Notes: generated from the sequence alone by a model not told the origin. A stretch of DNA of 64,000 nucleotides from Paenibacillus sp. DMB20 (GCF_000987955.1 NZ_LAZU01000015.1:1-64000); one strand, 5' to 3'; counted from the first letter of the stretch, positions 44,615-53,969 are shown. A program made the numbers and translations.

Positions 44615-45409
44615 ATGAACAAATGCCGCGTTTTTCGGGTAACGTCCATCGCGATGCTAGGTCTGGCGCTGCTGTTGGCTGTTTCGGCACCGATTATGGC
44701 CGAGGGAAGCGGACCGTTTCATTTCGGCTTTAAACGGAGTGTGAACGGCAAGCTTCCGTCCATCGACCAGGAAGGTTTCAAGGAACTGCTGAAGAAACAC
44801 GGGGCTGTTTTTATGGGCGATCCGGCGAAGAAGGAACTGTACCTGACATTTGACAACGGGTACGAGAACGGGTACACTTCAGGGATTTTGGATACGCTCA
44901 AGACGAAAAAGGTGCCGGCCACTTTTTTCGTAACGGGGCATTACGTGAAGACGCAGGCCGAGCTGCTGAAACGGATGACGGCCGAAGGGCATATTATCGG
45001 CAATCACTCCTGGAGTCATCCGGATGTTTCCGCAATCTCGGAGGAAAAACTGACCGAGGAGCTGAATCGGGTTAAAACCGAGGTTGCCAAAATTACGGGC
45101 CAGCAGGAGATGAAATATCTCCGCACCCCGCGCGGAATATTCAATGAGCGCTCTCTTGCCGTCAGCAAGAAACTCGGCTACACGAACGTGTTCTGGTCGC
45201 TTGCTTACATGGACTGGAATGTGAAAGCGCAGCGCGGAGCCCAGCATGCATACGAGAAAGTAACGACCCAGCTTCATCCCGGCGCGGTCATGCTGCTGCA
45301 TTCCATTTCCCGCGACAATGCCGAGGCGCTTGGAAGGATTATAGACGAAGCCCGCAGTCAGGGCTATGAATTTAAAAGCCTGGATGATATGGGCACCAAA
45401 CTCCCATAG
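44615..45409 (+). CDS. pdaA: Delta-lactam-biosynthetic de-N-acetylase
   Basis: This is a polysaccharide deacetylase (CE4) that makes muramic delta-lactam in spore cortex. The 264-aa protein starts at the ATG at 44615 behind AGGAGAGG and has a signal peptide (VTSIAMLGLALLLAVSAPIMA). The catalytic motif 1 is TFDNGYENGYT, in which PdaA-type Asn replaces the Asp of other CE4 enzymes; motif 2 is HSWSHP, motif 3 RTPRGIFNER. Its presence suggests a spore-forming host. A terminator follows at 45423-45473. Confidence 0.92.
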   Translation: MNKCRVFRVTSIAMLGLALLLAVSAPIMAEGSGPFHFGFKRSVNGKLPSIDQEGFKELLKKHGAVFMGDPAKKELYLTFDNGYENGYTSGILDTLKTKKVPATFFVTGHYVKTQAELLKRMTAEGHIIGNHSWSHPDVSAISEEKLTEELNRVKTEVAKITGQQEMKYLRTPRGIFNERSLAVSKKLGYTNVFWSLAYMDWNVKAQRGAQHAYEKVTTQLHPGAVMLLHSISRDNAEALGRIIDEARSQGYEFKSLDDMGTKLP

Positions 45410-45422
45410 TCACAGGCTGCAC

Positions 45423-45473
45423 AAAAGGCAGATACCGGCGCAAAATTCAGACCGCGCCGAGTCTGCCTTTTTT
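45423..45473 (+). terminator. Terminator after pdaA
   Basis: AAAAGGCAGA-CCGGCGC pairs with GCGCCGAGTCTGCC, followed by six T. Confidence 0.88.
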
Positions 45474-45514
45474 GTATGGGTGCCGTTCAAGGCCGGATAT
45501 GAAAATTACGCTCT

Positions 45515-45535
45515 GGAACAAATGTTTGGTATAAT
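45515..45535 (+). promoter_or_regulatory. LexA-like box over the helicase promoter
   Basis: GGAACAAATGTTTG (45515-45528) matches the Bacillus LexA consensus at 13 of 14 positions. It abuts an extended -10 (TGGTATAAT ending 45535), so LexA would block the promoter of the nuclease-helicase. The -35 region is weak. Confidence 0.6.
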
Positions 45536-45650
45536 ACGGACTTAGAAGAATTATATAAAGTGCGAGAAGTTCGAGTTCAAAGAGCCGCTTTCATATCCGA
45601 TTCGCTCGTGATCAGGCTATTTTGAGACAATCTTCACAAAGGAGACCGAT

Positions 45651-47938
45651 ATGGCTCATATCATTCAAATATCCGTCCGTCCTCTGGTCGAATATGTATT
45701 CCGGAGCGGCAGCATCACTTCGGGCTTCCGGACGGCGGCAACGCTGACCGAAGGAACGAAGGCGCACCAACAGGTGCAGCGCGGATACGGAGAACAGGAT
45801 CAGAAGGAAGTTCATCTCGAAGCCGAGATTCTTTATGAGGACATGATATTTGCCGTGGAAGGCCGCTGCGACGGCCTGATTTTCGGCGATGGCCCCGTAA
45901 TGGTCGATGAAATCAAATCGACCTCCGGCAGCCTGGACGATATTGAAGAGGACACCTATCCCGTTCACTGGGCCCAGGCCAAAATGTATGCATATATGTA
46001 CGCCAAACTGCATCATGCAGCCCATATGGCGGTCCAGCTGACTTATGTGCAAATTCCGACCGGACATGAGAAAAAGTTCCGGCGGGACTTCAGCGCGGAG
46101 GAGCTGAATGCTTTTGCGCAGGAAGTAGCAGCGGCCTATGCCCCCTACGCGATTCTGCTGCTGGAGCATGTGAGGCGCAGAGACGAAAGCATCCGCAGCC
46201 TTTCGTTTCCGTTCCCCGATTACCGGAAGGGACAGCGGAAGCTGATGGGCTCCGTGTACAAAAGCATCGGGGAAGGACGCAAGCTGTTCGCCAAAGCTCC
46301 GACCGGCATCGGAAAAACGATCTCAACGCTGTTTCCTGCCGTCAAAGCGATGGGAGAAGGAACGGTCGGACGCATTTTTTACCTGACGGCCAAAACGATT
46401 ACCCGGACGCCGCCGAGGAAGCGGCCGTCCTTATGGCTTCCCGCGGGCTGCACATGCATACGGTGACGCTGACAGCCAAGGATAAAATCTGCTTCGGCGA
46501 AGAAGAGGGGTGCGGGCAGGATGCCTGCGTTTTTTCGGAGGGCTATTATGACCGGATCAACGGAGCGATCCTTGACCTTTTACAGCATGAAACGAGCATA
46601 ACCCGCCCGGTCATTGAAGCGTATGCGCGCAAGCACCGGGTCTGCCCGTTCGAGTTTTCACTCGATGCGGCCTATGCGGCGGATGCCGTCATATGCGACT
46701 ACAACTATATTTTCGACCCGCGCGTCTCGCTGAAACGTTTGCCGGAGGAGGCCAAGAAGTCCAGCGTGCTGCTCGTTGACGAGGCCCACAATCTGGTTGA
46801 CCGGGCCCGGAGCATGTTTTCCGCGGAGCTCAAAAAGTCGATGTTTCTTGAAGTGCAGCGGGCATATAAGGAAACCAATCCGAGTTTGTATCAGGCCGCC
46901 AAAACGGTAAACAACCGTTTTATCGTTCTTCGCAAGGTCAGCGGGGAGGAGGAGCGGATGGTCGGCTCCAGTCAGCCGGAGCTGATGGACGAATTGCTGG
47001 AAACCTTCGTTATGCATGCGGAGGCCGAGTTGATGACCGGGAAAGGCGGGGAAGAAGCCGAGCACCTGCTGGAATGCTATTTTGCTGCCCAGGCGTACCT
47101 GCGCATATCAAGGCTTTATGACGAGCGGTTTGTTACGTATGCGGAGATGGACCGGAACGAGGTCTTTCTGAAGCTTTTTTGCCTCGATCCCTCCTATTTG
47201 CTGCATCAGGCAGGCAAAAATTTCCGCTCCGCCGTGTTTTTCTCGGCCACATTGACGCCCCTCATGTACTACAGGGACATGCTTGGCGCCGAAGAAGAGG
47301 ACTACAGCCTTTCCATCCCGTCGCCGTTCTCCCGCGAGCAGATGGACGTAAGGCTGCTGCCGGTATCGACCCGATATAAAGACCGGGACCGCAGCAAGAA
47401 CGCCATCATCGATATGTTGAGCCACCTGGTGAAAGAGAAGCCGGTAAACACCCTCGTTTTTCTCCCGTCCTATCCGTACATGCAGGAAATCCATGAAGGC
47501 TTCACTCTATTGAATCCAGGCGTACGGACACTACTCCAGGGCCATGCCATGCGGGAAGAGGAACGGGAGACGTTTTTGGACTCGTTTCAGGCGGATGCCG
47601 CCGATCCGCTGATCGGCTTTGCCGTGATGGGGGGCATTTTCTCGGAGGGGATCGACCTTAAGGGTGAACGGCTGTCAAGCGTGGTTGTCGTCGGTGTCGG
47701 CTTGCCGCAGCTTTCCTTCGAGAACGATATCATTAAGGATTACTTTGACCGTAATGCCAAAAACGGTTACGACTATGCCTACGTTTACCCGGGCATGAAC
47801 AAGGTGCTGCAGGCCGGAGGCCGTCTGATCCGGTCCGAGTCGGACCGGGGGACGCTCGTGCTGGTTGACGATCGCTTTCAGAACCGTCAGTACGGCGCAT
47901 TGCTTCCGGAAGAGTGGCGGGACTATAAGCGGATCTGA
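45651..47938 (+). CDS. DinG/XPD-family helicase with Cas4-like nuclease domain, frameshifted as read
   Basis: The ATG at 45651 follows AAAGGAG. Residues 1-170 resemble a Cas4/RecB-like PD-(D/E)XK domain (EGRCDGLIFG, VMVDEIKST, QAKMYAYMY). The helicase part has Walker A APTGIGKT, a DEAH box LLVDEAHN, Fe-S-type cysteines (ICFGEEEGCGQDAC, then RVCPFEF) and motif VI QAGGRLIRSESDRG. The frame breaks near 46409 (KTITRT-AAEEAAVLMASRG needs one G). The restored length is about 762 aa. It is probably a DNA-repair helicase-nuclease of the SOS response. Confidence 0.87.
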
Positions 47939-47977
47939 TCGTTTGTTGAATGATTTCGGTTTGGCGCATGGAAAATG

Positions 47978-48006
47978 TTGACACGCCGGATTTCGAACAC
48001 TATAAT
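47978..48006 (+). promoter_or_regulatory. Consensus sigma-A promoter
   Basis: TTGACA (47978-47983), 17-bp spacer, TATAAT (48001-48006): both hexamers and the spacing are perfect. It drives a short transcript ending at 48194. Confidence 0.88.
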
Positions 48007-48042
48007 ACGAATATACTTTTATGAAAAGGAGGCTGATGTCAA

Positions 48043-48105
48043 ATGAGAAACGAAAAGATGCTTCAACCCACCCTGATATCGGTCTCTACGGACGGAACGA
48101 GATAA
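48043..48105 (+). CDS. Putative 20-residue peptide
   Basis: An ATG at 48043 lies ten bases after AAGGAGG and encodes 20 residues beginning MRNEKMLQPTL. It is preceded by a perfect promoter and followed by a terminator (48151-48194), forming a transcript of about 180 nt. It has no recognised similarity. It could be a small protein, a leader peptide for the downstream region, or a non-coding RNA that happens to contain a reading frame. An overlapping ORF from 48021 lacks a ribosome site. Confidence 0.4.
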   Translation: MRNEKMLQPTLISVSTDGTR

Positions 48106-48150
48106 GCTGTCCCCTTGCATTCGCTATTGGAATGACAGGAACAGCGCCTG

Positions 48151-48194
48151 ACCGCAGGAGACCTCATATGGTTTCCTGCGGTTTTATTGTTTTT
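48151..48194 (+). terminator. Terminator of the small transcript
   Basis: ACCGCAGGA pairs with TCCTGCGGT, followed by TTTATTGTTTTT. Confidence 0.78.
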
Positions 48195-48196
48195 GC

Positions 48197-48260
48197 AAGA
48201 AAAACTCCGCTGCAACGCGGTCCGTCTTCGTAAAACGAACGTCGATGGATAGTTTTTCTT
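48197..48260 (-). repeat. Modular structured repeat, copy D (core only)
   Basis: On the minus strand the core boundaries AAGAAAAAC/GTTTTTCTT, GAAGAC-GGACC and a CCGC-loop-GCGG hairpin are retained. The first small hairpin is altered. The GATATAGAAT hairpin module is absent. It lies between the small transcript and the structured region before rsgA. Confidence 0.75.
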
Positions 48261-48263
48261 GAC

Positions 48264-48432
48264 GGATCGGCTGGCAGAGGGGCTTTCGGAAAAAGCGTTT
48301 ACCGGGACCACCCATTACTCTGAAGGCGTAAAGAAGCCATTGGTGTTTCGATGCCTATGGTACGTGACCTGCCTAGTCCAGGCCATTCTTTGCATCCCGA
48401 TACTGGGCATCGAGGATGCGCCTGCCTGATCC
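48264..48432 (+). ncRNA. Candidate structured RNA upstream of rsgA
   Basis: A closing helix GGATC..GGCAG with CTGCC..GATCC encloses 145 nt holding at least four hairpins: GCTTT/AAAGC, CCATTGG/CCTATGG with a mismatch, CCTG/CAGG and GCATCCCGAT/ATCG-A-GGATGC. An intrinsic terminator (48441-48467) follows immediately, then rsgA. There is no protein-coding potential that I can support. I cannot assign it to a known riboswitch class. It may be a leader element or a separate small RNA; the fold is hand-made. Confidence 0.35.
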
Positions 48433-48440
48433 GGAAAGGT

Positions 48441-48467
48441 ACCGCAGAACAAGTTCTGCGGTTTTTT
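48441..48467 (+). terminator. Terminator before rsgA
   Basis: A perfect ACCGCAGAAC/GTTCTGCGGT hairpin with 2-nt loop is followed by TTTTTT. It lies 78 bp before the rsgA start and may attenuate it. Confidence 0.85.
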
Positions 48468-48544
48468 GCGTTAAAAATTAGGATGGCTTGTTAAACCGGA
48501 GGATCAGATCCTCCATAACTAAAATAACAAAGGGGTTAATCTCA

Positions 48545-49675
48545 TTGAATTTGAATTTTACGCAATTGAAGGCTTATGGATGGAACGAGCATTGGCAGCA
48601 GCTGATGGAGCGCGAGCTTGCACTTGTGCCCGGGTACGGGAAAACGCTGGTACCGGCAAGGATTGCCGCCCAATTTTCCAAGCAGTACCGCATTGTGACG
48701 GATGAAGGAGAGAAAACCGCAGCCGTAACGGGAAAATACGAATATTCGGCTATGAGCCGGAGCGATTTTCCGGCCGTCGGGGACTGGGTGCTGGTTGAGC
48801 CGCTGCCTGGCGAGGCACGGGCCGTCATTCACGCCCTGCTGCCCAGGACTTCGGCGATGACGCGAAAAGAGGCCGGAAGCGTGCCGGACGAACAGGTGAT
48901 TGCAGCCAACATGGATACCGTGTTTATCATCAATGCGTTGAACCAAGATTTTAATATTCGCAAAATCGAACGTTATCTGATCGCGGTGTGGGAGAGCGGC
49001 GCGCGGCCGGTCGTGGTGTTGACCAAAGCGGATTTATGCGACGATCCGGAGGATTTCATATCGCTGGTCCGGTCTTCGGCTCCGGGAGTGCCGGTTCATG
49101 CCGTCAGCTCGATGCTCAGCCAGGGAAAGGAGGAAATCGCTCCTTATCTCGTTCCGGGTGAGAGCGTGGCCATAACCGGTTCGTCGGGAGCGGGCAAATC
49201 GACGCTGCTCAACTGGCTTTCGGGGGAGGATGTGCAGCGGGTTCAAGGCATACGGGAAGAGGATGCACGCGGCAGGCATACGACCACGCACCGCGAGTTG
49301 TTCCTGCTCCCGGGAGGGGCCATCATGGTGGATACCCCCGGCATGCGTGAATTGCAGTTGTGGGACTCGGAGGAAGGATGGGGAGAGGCCTTCGCCGATA
49401 TCAAAGACCTTGCGGGGAAGTGCCGTTTTCACGATTGCCGTCATGAATCCGAGCCGGGATGCGCTGTCCGCCTGGCACTGAAGGAAGGAACGCTGGATGC
49501 AGGCCGGTATGCCAATTACAAGAAGACCGAGAAGGAGCTTGCCTTTCAAAAGCGCAAAGAGAACGCGGCCGTGAAACGGCATGCGGTGGGCAGCCGGGGG
49601 CGCTCGGCGAAATCCATGAAAGACCGCAAATCCGGGGGTTACTCTTTCTCCCGCGAAGGCTACGATGCGGATTAA
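48545..49675 (+). CDS. rsgA: Ribosome small-subunit GTPase RsgA-like
   Basis: The circularly permuted GTPase helps 30S maturation. A TTG at 48545 behind AAAGGGG gives LNLNFTQLKAYGW and 376 aa, longer than the usual Bacillus RsgA (about 300 aa), so it may be a second paralogue. An N-terminal OB-fold is followed by G4 TKAD (near residue 159), G1 GSSGAGKST (near 212) and G3 DTPG (near 263). The zinc knuckle reads CRFHDCRHESEPGC. The C-terminus is basic (KRHAVGSRGRSAKSMKDRK). The intergenic terminator just upstream suggests regulated entry. Confidence 0.92.
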   Translation: MNLNFTQLKAYGWNEHWQQLMERELALVPGYGKTLVPARIAAQFSKQYRIVTDEGEKTAAVTGKYEYSAMSRSDFPAVGDWVLVEPLPGEARAVIHALLPRTSAMTRKEAGSVPDEQVIAANMDTVFIINALNQDFNIRKIERYLIAVWESGARPVVVLTKADLCDDPEDFISLVRSSAPGVPVHAVSSMLSQGKEEIAPYLVPGESVAITGSSGAGKSTLLNWLSGEDVQRVQGIREEDARGRHTTTHRELFLLPGGAIMVDTPGMRELQLWDSEEGWGEAFADIKDLAGKCRFHDCRHESEPGCAVRLALKEGTLDAGRYANYKKTEKELAFQKRKENAAVKRHAVGSRGRSAKSMKDRKSGGYSFSREGYDAD

Positions 49676-49698
49676 TCCGCTCGTTGGCAGCCGCCGGA

Positions 49699-49744
49699 CC
49701 CGTGAAAAGCTGAAGCCAAACATTTGACTTCGGCTTTTTACGGG
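49699..49744 (+). terminator. Terminator after rsgA
   Basis: CCCGTGAAAAGC and GCTTTTTACGGG close a stem with AAAAGCTGAAG/CTTCGGCTTTT. Confidence 0.72.
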
Positions 49745-49745
49745 T

Positions 49746-49786
49746 ATATAGTTAGGGTACCTAATAAATTGGTGTCCTAACTATAT
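49746..49786. promoter_or_regulatory. MarR operator and start of the exporter operon
   Basis: An 11-bp perfect inverted repeat ATATAGTTAGG/CCTAACTATAT flanks 19 bp containing a TTAGGGTACCTAA half-palindrome. It ends about 20 bp before the MarR start. Autoregulation by the MarR protein is likely. Confidence 0.7.
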
Positions 49787-49807
49787 ATTTGGAGAGGGAG
49801 GTGCGTC

Positions 49808-50368
49808 ATGACAGACTCAGACAAGCGGAAAGCCTGCGGCTTTGCGGAAGGGGATGAAGCCCAGGAAGAAGAAGGCAGGGACTGCTTTAGTCGGGATGCT
49901 GCAGGAAGGCTTGCACGGAGCTTTAGTCTGTTTCACAAAAGAGATTGGGATAAAGTGAACATCTCCGGGTATACCACCGGTGAAATCAAGGTGTTGATGA
50001 CGCTGAAGTTTCAAGCGGGGGCACAAGGGGAATCCGGCATGAAGGTGTCGGAGATCAGCCGGCTTATGCGGGTCACCTCGCCGACGATTACCCAATTTTT
50101 GAACGGTCTCGAAGGGAAGGGGCTCCTGGAGCGCGTAATGGATGAGAAAGACAGGCGGGCGGTCCGCGTTCGGCTGACACCGGAAGGCGTTACGATCGCG
50201 GTAAGAGCTCGCGAGGCTTTCAAAGCCAACTTCAGAGGCCTGGTGGATTTTCTGGGAGAAGAGAGCAGCGATGAGCTCGCCCGGCTGCTGACAAAGGTAT
50301 ACACCTATATGAATGAAAATGAAATCCAGTTCAATGTGACCGAATCGAACACCGAGGGGATGAAATGA
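49808..50368 (+). CDS. MarR-family regulator
   Basis: The 186-aa protein starts at an ATG behind GGAGAGGGAGG. The winged helix lies at about residues 60-130 (MKVSEISRLMRVTSPTITQFL, shown as MKVSEISRLMRVTSPTIT, then KGLLERVMDEKDRRAVRVRL with the DxR wing). It has an unusually acidic N-terminal extension. Its stop overlaps the first ABC gene (ATGA-type), so it is translationally coupled to the exporter and probably represses it until an inducing compound binds. Confidence 0.92.
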   Translation: MTDSDKRKACGFAEGDEAQEEEGRDCFSRDAAGRLARSFSLFHKRDWDKVNISGYTTGEIKVLMTLKFQAGAQGESGMKVSEISRLMRVTSPTITQFLNGLEGKGLLERVMDEKDRRAVRVRLTPEGVTIAVRAREAFKANFRGLVDFLGEESSDELARLLTKVYTYMNENEIQFNVTESNTEGMK

Positions 50369-52095
50369 TGCTGAAATTATTCCGGCATATGAGACCGTAC
50401 CGGACAGCGGTCCTGCTTGTACTGCTGTTTACTTTTTTCCAGGCGATGTCCGAACTTTATTTGCCTACCCTTATGGCGGACATCGTTGACGTCGGCATTG
50501 TAAAGGGAGATATTCCTTATATATGGAAAGTAGGCGGATTTATGCTTGCCGTGGCGGCAGGCGGAATGCTCTGTTCTATCGTGGCCAGCTATTTGGCGGC
50601 CAAGTCCGCTTCCGGCTTTGGCAAGCTCCTGCGCAGCAGGGTGTTCTCGCATGTCGAGAACTTTACGCTGCAGGAGTTTGATAAGATCGGCACGGCCTCG
50701 CTGATTACGCGTACCACGAACGACATTACGCAGGTGCAGCAGGTTACGATCATGATTTTGCGCATGCTGGCGCTGGCGCCGATGATGTGCATCGGAGGCA
50801 TTATCATGGCGGTCTCGCGCGATCCAGGCCTGACCACCGTGCTGATAGCCGTACTTCCAATCCTGGCACTCGCTATTTTTATGATCGCCAAAAAAGGGAT
50901 TCCGCTCTTTAAAGTGATTCAGGTAAAAATCGATACGCTCAGCCGGGTCATGCGCGAAAGCTTGACGGGGATCAGGGTTATCCGTTCATTTAACCGGACG
51001 GAGCATGAGAAGGCCCGTTTCGATGAAGCGAATGAGGACTTAACCCAAATCTCCATCAAAGTCAATAAAATCATGGGCGCCATGATGCCCGTCATGATGC
51101 TTATTATGAACTTTGCAACGCTGGCCATCGTCTGGTTCGGCGGCCATCGCATCGAGGAGGGACATATGCAGGTCGGCGATCTCATGGCCTTTTTGCAGTA
51201 CGCCATGATGATCATGTTCTCGCTGATCATGGTATCGGTCATGTTTGTCATGATTCCGCGCGCCCAGGCTTCGGCTGTCCGAATCAACGAGGTGCTTGGA
51301 ATGATGCCTGAGATGAACGATCCCAAAGAGGCGAGCGGAATTTCCGCGCGCAAAGGTTACATCTCGTTCGAGGACGTGACGTTTTATTACCCCGGTGCGG
51401 AAGAGCCGGCGATATCGAATATCTCCTTTGCAGCCGGCCCCGGGGAAATTACGGCGGTGATCGGCGGCACCGGCTCGGGAAAGTCGACCCTGATCAGCCT
51501 GATCCCGCGGTTCTATGATGTGACGTCAGGCCGCATTCGAATCGACGGCACGGACATCCGGGAGATGAAGCAAGAGGAGCTCCGTTCCAAAATCGGATTC
51601 GTTCCCCAGAAGGCCCTCCTCTTTACCGGCTCCATAGCGGACAATATCCGTTACGGTAAAGAAGATGCGACGGATGAGGAGATTCGCTATGCAGCGAAGG
51701 TGGCTCAGGCAGACGAATTCATCTCCTCGATGGAAGGCGGTTATGACGCGGAGATTTCCCAAGGAGGCAGCAACGTTTCCGGCGGGCAAAAACAGCGCTT
51801 GTCCATTGCCCGTGCGCTGGTCCGGCGGCCGGAGATCTACGTGTTCGACGACAGTTTCTCGGCACTGGACTTTAAGACCGACGCCAAGCTTCGAGCGGCC
51901 TTGAAGCAGGAGACGACCGAGTCCAGCGTTCTGATCGTGGCCCAGCGGGTCAGCACGGTCATGGATGCGGACCGGATTATCGTGCTGGATGAAGGCAAGG
52001 TGGCTGGGATCGGCACCCATGCCGAACTGATGGATAGCTGCACGGTATACCGCGAGATCGTATCATCCCAGCTGTCAGAGGAGGAGATCGCATGA
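50365..52095 (+). CDS. Heterodimeric ABC exporter subunit with degenerate site (YfiB-like)
   Basis: The 576-aa half-transporter has six membrane helices (residues 1-310) and an ATPase with Walker A GGTGSGKST, signature NVSGGQKQR and H-loop replaced by AQRVST (Gln, not His). Walker B reads IYVFDDSFSALD: the catalytic Glu is Asp. That pattern marks the degenerate nucleotide site of heterodimeric exporters of the TM287/288 or BmrCD kind. Its partner starts in the next gene by an ATGA overlap. Drug or lipid efflux is the family role. Confidence 0.9.
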   Translation: MMLKLFRHMRPYRTAVLLVLLFTFFQAMSELYLPTLMADIVDVGIVKGDIPYIWKVGGFMLAVAAGGMLCSIVASYLAAKSASGFGKLLRSRVFSHVENFTLQEFDKIGTASLITRTTNDITQVQQVTIMILRMLALAPMMCIGGIIMAVSRDPGLTTVLIAVLPILALAIFMIAKKGIPLFKVIQVKIDTLSRVMRESLTGIRVIRSFNRTEHEKARFDEANEDLTQISIKVNKIMGAMMPVMMLIMNFATLAIVWFGGHRIEEGHMQVGDLMAFLQYAMMIMFSLIMVSVMFVMIPRAQASAVRINEVLGMMPEMNDPKEASGISARKGYISFEDVTFYYPGAEEPAISNISFAAGPGEITAVIGGTGSGKSTLISLIPRFYDVTSGRIRIDGTDIREMKQEELRSKIGFVPQKALLFTGSIADNIRYGKEDATDEEIRYAAKVAQADEFISSMEGGYDAEISQGGSNVSGGQKQRLSIARALVRRPEIYVFDDSFSALDFKTDAKLRAALKQETTESSVLIVAQRVSTVMDADRIIVLDEGKVAGIGTHAELMDSCTVYREIVSSQLSEEEIA

Positions 52096-53969
52096 GTGCA
52101 CATAAAAAAGAAGGCGGACATCCGCGCGGCGGAGGCCCTTTCGGCGGCGGTCCCCATGGACCGGGCATGCCGGCCGAGAAGGCGAAGGATTTTAAAGGCA
52201 CGTTCCGCCGGCTGACGGGGTACCTGAAGCCGCACAGCGGCAAGCTGCTTGCGGTCCTGGTTGCGGCGATCCTCAGCACGGTGTTCAGCATTGTCAGCCC
52301 GAAAATTCTTGGCGAGGCGACCACCAAGCTGTTTGAAGGCCTGATGGCCCAAAGGCAGGGAGTGCCCGGCGCGGGGATCGATTTTGCGGCTATTCAGGAA
52401 ATCATGCTTTGGTTGGCGGGCTTGTACCTGTTCAGCGCCCTATTCGGCTATATTCAACAGTACGTTATGGCGGGCGTAGCCCAGCGTACGGTCTATAATT
52501 TGCGAAAAGAAGTGAGCGAGAAGCTGAACCGGCTGCCGCTCAAGTATTTTGACGCCCGTACGCACGGTGAAACGCTCAGCAGGGTGACGAACGATATGGA
52601 CAATATCAGCAGCACGCTTCAGCAAAGCCTGACCCAGTTGATCACCTCGGTCGTTACGCTGGTCGGCGTCACGGTCATGATGTTGTCGATCAGCCCGCTG
52701 ATGACGCTGGTTGTGTTCCTTACGCTGCCAATGAGCGTCATCGTGACGATGACGGTGGCAAAGCGTTCGCAGAAGCAGTTCGCGGACCAGCAAAAGCATC
52801 TGGGCCAGTTGAACGGCCACGTGGAAGAAATGTACACCGGTCACAAGGTCGTCAAGGCTTTCGGGCGCGAGCGCCAGGCGATCGAGGAGTTCGATGAGGT
52901 GAACGACAAGCTTTATAACGCAGGCTGGCGTGCCCAGTTCATTTCCGGGACGATTATGCCGCTGATGGGATTTATCGGCAACATCGGTTATGTGATCGTC
53001 AGTATTATAGGCGGTGTGCTCGTTACCCGCCGTGCGATTGAAATCGGGGATATCCAGGCGTTTATTCAATACTCCCGCCAGTTTACCCAGCCGATTACCC
53101 AGCTTGCGAATATTGCCAATGTGATCCAGTCCACGATCGCTTCGGCGGAGCGGGTGTTTGAAGTGCTGGACGAGGAAGAGGAAGTGGCTGAAGAGAAAGC
53201 TCCGAAAGAACTTGGTCATCCGCGGGGAGAGGTGCAGTTCGAGCATGTGAAATTCGGCTACAATCCGGATAAAACGCTGATTGAGGACATGAACGTGGAT
53301 GTGAGACAGGGGCAAACGGTCGCGATCGTCGGTCCTACCGGAGCAGGCAAAACGACCCTCGTGAACTTGCTGATGCGGTTTTATGAGCTGGGCGGCGGCC
53401 GAATTACGATTGACGGCGTGGATATTAACCAAATGAGACGCAGCGACCTGCGCAGCCTGTTCGGCATGGTGCTGCAAGATACATGGCTCTTTAACGGCAC
53501 GATCCGCGACAATATCGGATACGGCCGGGCAGGGGCTGCGGAGAGGGAAATCGTGCAGGCGGCCGAAGCGGCGTTCGCCGATCATTTTATCCGTACGCTG
53601 CCGGAAGGTTATGATACGGTACTGAACGAGGAAGCCTCCAACATTTCGCAGGGGCAAAAGCAGCTGCTGACGATTGCCCGGGCGATCCTTGCCGACCCGG
53701 CCATTCTGATTTTGGATGAGGCGACAAGCAGCGTGGATACGCGGACCGAGCTTTACATCCAAAAGGCGATGAAGGAGCTGATGCAGGGCAGAACGAGCTT
53801 TGTCATTGCGCACCGGCTGTCAACGATCCGCGATGCGGATCTGATCCTGGTCATGAACGAGGGCCGCATTATCGAGCAGGGAACGCATGAAGAACTGTTG
53901 ATGAAGGGCGGATTTTATGCGGATCTGTACAACAGCCAGTTCAGCGGTGCCGCCTTGGAGGTAGGGTGA
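52092..53969 (+). CDS. Heterodimeric ABC exporter subunit with consensus site (YfiC-like)
   Basis: The 625-aa partner has a His/Gly/Pro-rich N-terminal tail (HPRGGGPFGGGPHGPGMP, residues 9-26), six membrane helices and a complete ATPase: Walker A GPTGAGKTT, signature NISQGQKQL, Walker B ILILDEATSSVD and H-loop IAHRLS. The catalytic Glu is intact, unlike in its partner. It ends the MarR-exporter operon at the terminator at 54036-54080. Confidence 0.92.
   Translation: MSAHKKEGGHPRGGGPFGGGPHGPGMPAEKAKDFKGTFRRLTGYLKPHSGKLLAVLVAAILSTVFSIVSPKILGEATTKLFEGLMAQRQGVPGAGIDFAAIQEIMLWLAGLYLFSALFGYIQQYVMAGVAQRTVYNLRKEVSEKLNRLPLKYFDARTHGETLSRVTNDMDNISSTLQQSLTQLITSVVTLVGVTVMMLSISPLMTLVVFLTLPMSVIVTMTVAKRSQKQFADQQKHLGQLNGHVEEMYTGHKVVKAFGRERQAIEEFDEVNDKLYNAGWRAQFISGTIMPLMGFIGNIGYVIVSIIGGVLVTRRAIEIGDIQAFIQYSRQFTQPITQLANIANVIQSTIASAERVFEVLDEEEEVAEEKAPKELGHPRGEVQFEHVKFGYNPDKTLIEDMNVDVRQGQTVAIVGPTGAGKTTLVNLLMRFYELGGGRITIDGVDINQMRRSDLRSLFGMVLQDTWLFNGTIRDNIGYGRAGAAEREIVQAAEAAFADHFIRTLPEGYDTVLNEEASNISQGQKQLLTIARAILADPAILILDEATSSVDTRTELYIQKAMKELMQGRTSFVIAHRLSTIRDADLILVMNEGRIIEQGTHEELLMKGGFYADLYNSQFSGAALEVG

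Noticed and set aside
48410..48467. T-box leader before rsgA
   Set aside because: AGGTACCGCAG resembles the T-box sequence, but the full AGGGTGGNACCGCG motif and specifier stem are absent and rsgA is not a T-box target.
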